A stretch of 24,701 bases of DNA from Cryptoclostridium sp036644995 (GTDB lineage: Bacteria; Bacillota; Dehalobacteriia; UBA7702). The stretch is from positions 1 through 24,701 of the forward strand of contig JAVXOZ010000032.1 of NCBI GenBank assembly GCA_036644995.1, given 5' to 3'. Both the position numbers and the translations under genes were made by a program. Positions within the stretch are counted from its first letter, which is position 1; every line of letters begins with the position of its first letter. The notes beneath the pieces were generated by a model. It saw only the letters and a list, made by a program, of their open reading frames with translations. It did not search any database and had not been told where the DNA came from. Shown in pieces: positions 24,104 to 24,701 of this stretch.

Positions 24104-24701
24104 TTATACCTCTTTTAATAATTCTTCAAAATTTGTAATAAATTTATCGCAATATTTATCGGTAAAGCCCTTGGGATAGCTTTGCCATTTATCACAGATG
24201 CCATAACATTGAAAACCCGCTTTTTTAGCTGTTTCAATGGCATAAGGGGCATCTTCAAAAACCACGCAATCTGCAACGGCAAAACCAAATTTTTCCGCAC
24301 AGGTTAAATAAATTGTTGGCTCATGTTTGCCAACACCAACTTCACCTACGGTAAGAATAAAATCCAAATATTCTCGGATTCCTAAACGCTCTGTAACCAA
24401 TTCCGCCATGTAGCCATCGGTTAAGGTGGCAAGGCACATATGAACACCGCTATTTTTTAATCCTTCCAGATACTCCAAAACATAGGGTTTACGCTCTATC
24501 ACATTTTTATATTGATAAACTATGCTCTCCTCTATTTCGTTATAAATTTCATCGGCAGTTTTACCTAAATCAAATTTTTCTGAAACATAGGTTGCCGCTT
24601 GGACAAAAGATAGTTTTTCCACCAATTCGTTTATTTCTTTGCCATTGGTAATATTCAGTGATTTTAAATAATTAGGCAATACATTTCGCCACATACCCAT
24701 A
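24104..24701 (-). CDS. HAD-superfamily hydrolase, 5' end cut by the window
   Basis: At least 198 residues of a HAD phosphatase with a helical cap domain (about 1-80), the class of beta-phosphoglucomutase or phosphoglycolate phosphatase-like enzymes. Motif II is LATLTDG (about 89-95), with Thr in the usual Ser/Thr position, motif III is at VGKHEPTIY (about 122-130) and motif IV is VVFEDAPYAIETAKKAGF (about 145-162). The motif I D-x-D-G segment is missing because the first visible Met (24700) is internal: MGMWRNVLP normally follows DLDGVLxDS by a few residues. About 15-20 residues therefore lie beyond the window edge. The substrate is not predictable. It is directly upstream of the cyclophilin gene. 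Confidence 0.88.
   Translation of the reverse strand, partial: MGMWRNVLPNYLKSLNITNGKEINELVEKLSFVQAATYVSEKFDLGKTADEIYNEIEESIVYQYKNVIERKPYVLEYLEGLKNSGVHMCLATLTDGYMAELVTERLGIREYLDFILTVGEVGVGKHEPTIYLTCAEKFGFAVADCVVFEDAPYAIETAKKAGFQCYGICDKWQSYPKGFTDKYCDKFITNFEELLKEV

Overview
The window reads as a low-GC Gram-positive (Bacillota) chromosome, most likely Clostridia or a close relative. The evidence is strongly AT-rich codon use, GGAGG-type ribosome binding sites, a YlmC/YmxH-type PRC-barrel protein, an AgrC/AgrA-like GHKL/LytTR two-component pair, a BceAB-type ABC transporter, and a nickel-binding CooT homologue next to a small His-rich protein. Genus cannot be told from sequence alone. There is no phage, no CRISPR array, no rRNA and no recognisable transposase.

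Layout. 1-124: a heptanucleotide tandem repeat at the window edge, then a small PRC-barrel gene (125-397, +). 392-5808 (-): a three-gene transcription unit in the order alpha-2-macroglobulin-like membrane-anchored giant, a coupled membrane-anchored protein that looks like a degenerate MEMO/LigB-fold protein, and a homocysteine S-methyltransferase. 5901-8777 (-): a VanZ-RDD fusion, a zinc-dependent phospholipase C-like protein and a Na+/Ca2+ exchanger. 8951-12690 (+): guaA and purF followed by two small genes that overlap their upstream neighbours. 12691-13232: a gene-free stretch holding two copies of a roughly 140-bp palindromic repeat and two strong hairpins. 13233-16653 (-): a small alpha/beta protein, tRNA-Pro(GGG) with a near-consensus promoter, and the hom-lysC operon (homoserine dehydrogenase, aspartate kinase). 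16859-17264 (+): a His-rich helical protein and CooT. 17322-22326: a divergent locus with a LytTR regulator and its GHKL sensor kinase on one strand and a Bce-type ATPase and permease on the other, separated by an intergenic region with four 21-bp-phased repeats. 22516-23406 (+): a DMT/EamA exporter behind a G/C-tract palindrome overlapping its promoter. 23435-23595: a third copy of the palindromic repeat, apparently inserted into and duplicating a bidirectional terminator. 23629-24701 (-): cyclophilin and a HAD phosphatase cut by the window edge.

How it fits together. Most genes are housekeeping: GMP and purine synthesis, aspartate-family amino acids, methionine methyl transfer, protein folding. 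The points most worth attention are (i) the A2M-like/MEMO-like pair, in which both proteins seem to have lost the signature catalytic residues of their families; (ii) the short non-coding palindromic element with compensatory base changes that repeatedly sits at terminators; (iii) the LytTR-controlled Bce-type exporter locus with a phased operator array; and (iv) the CooT/His-rich protein pair.
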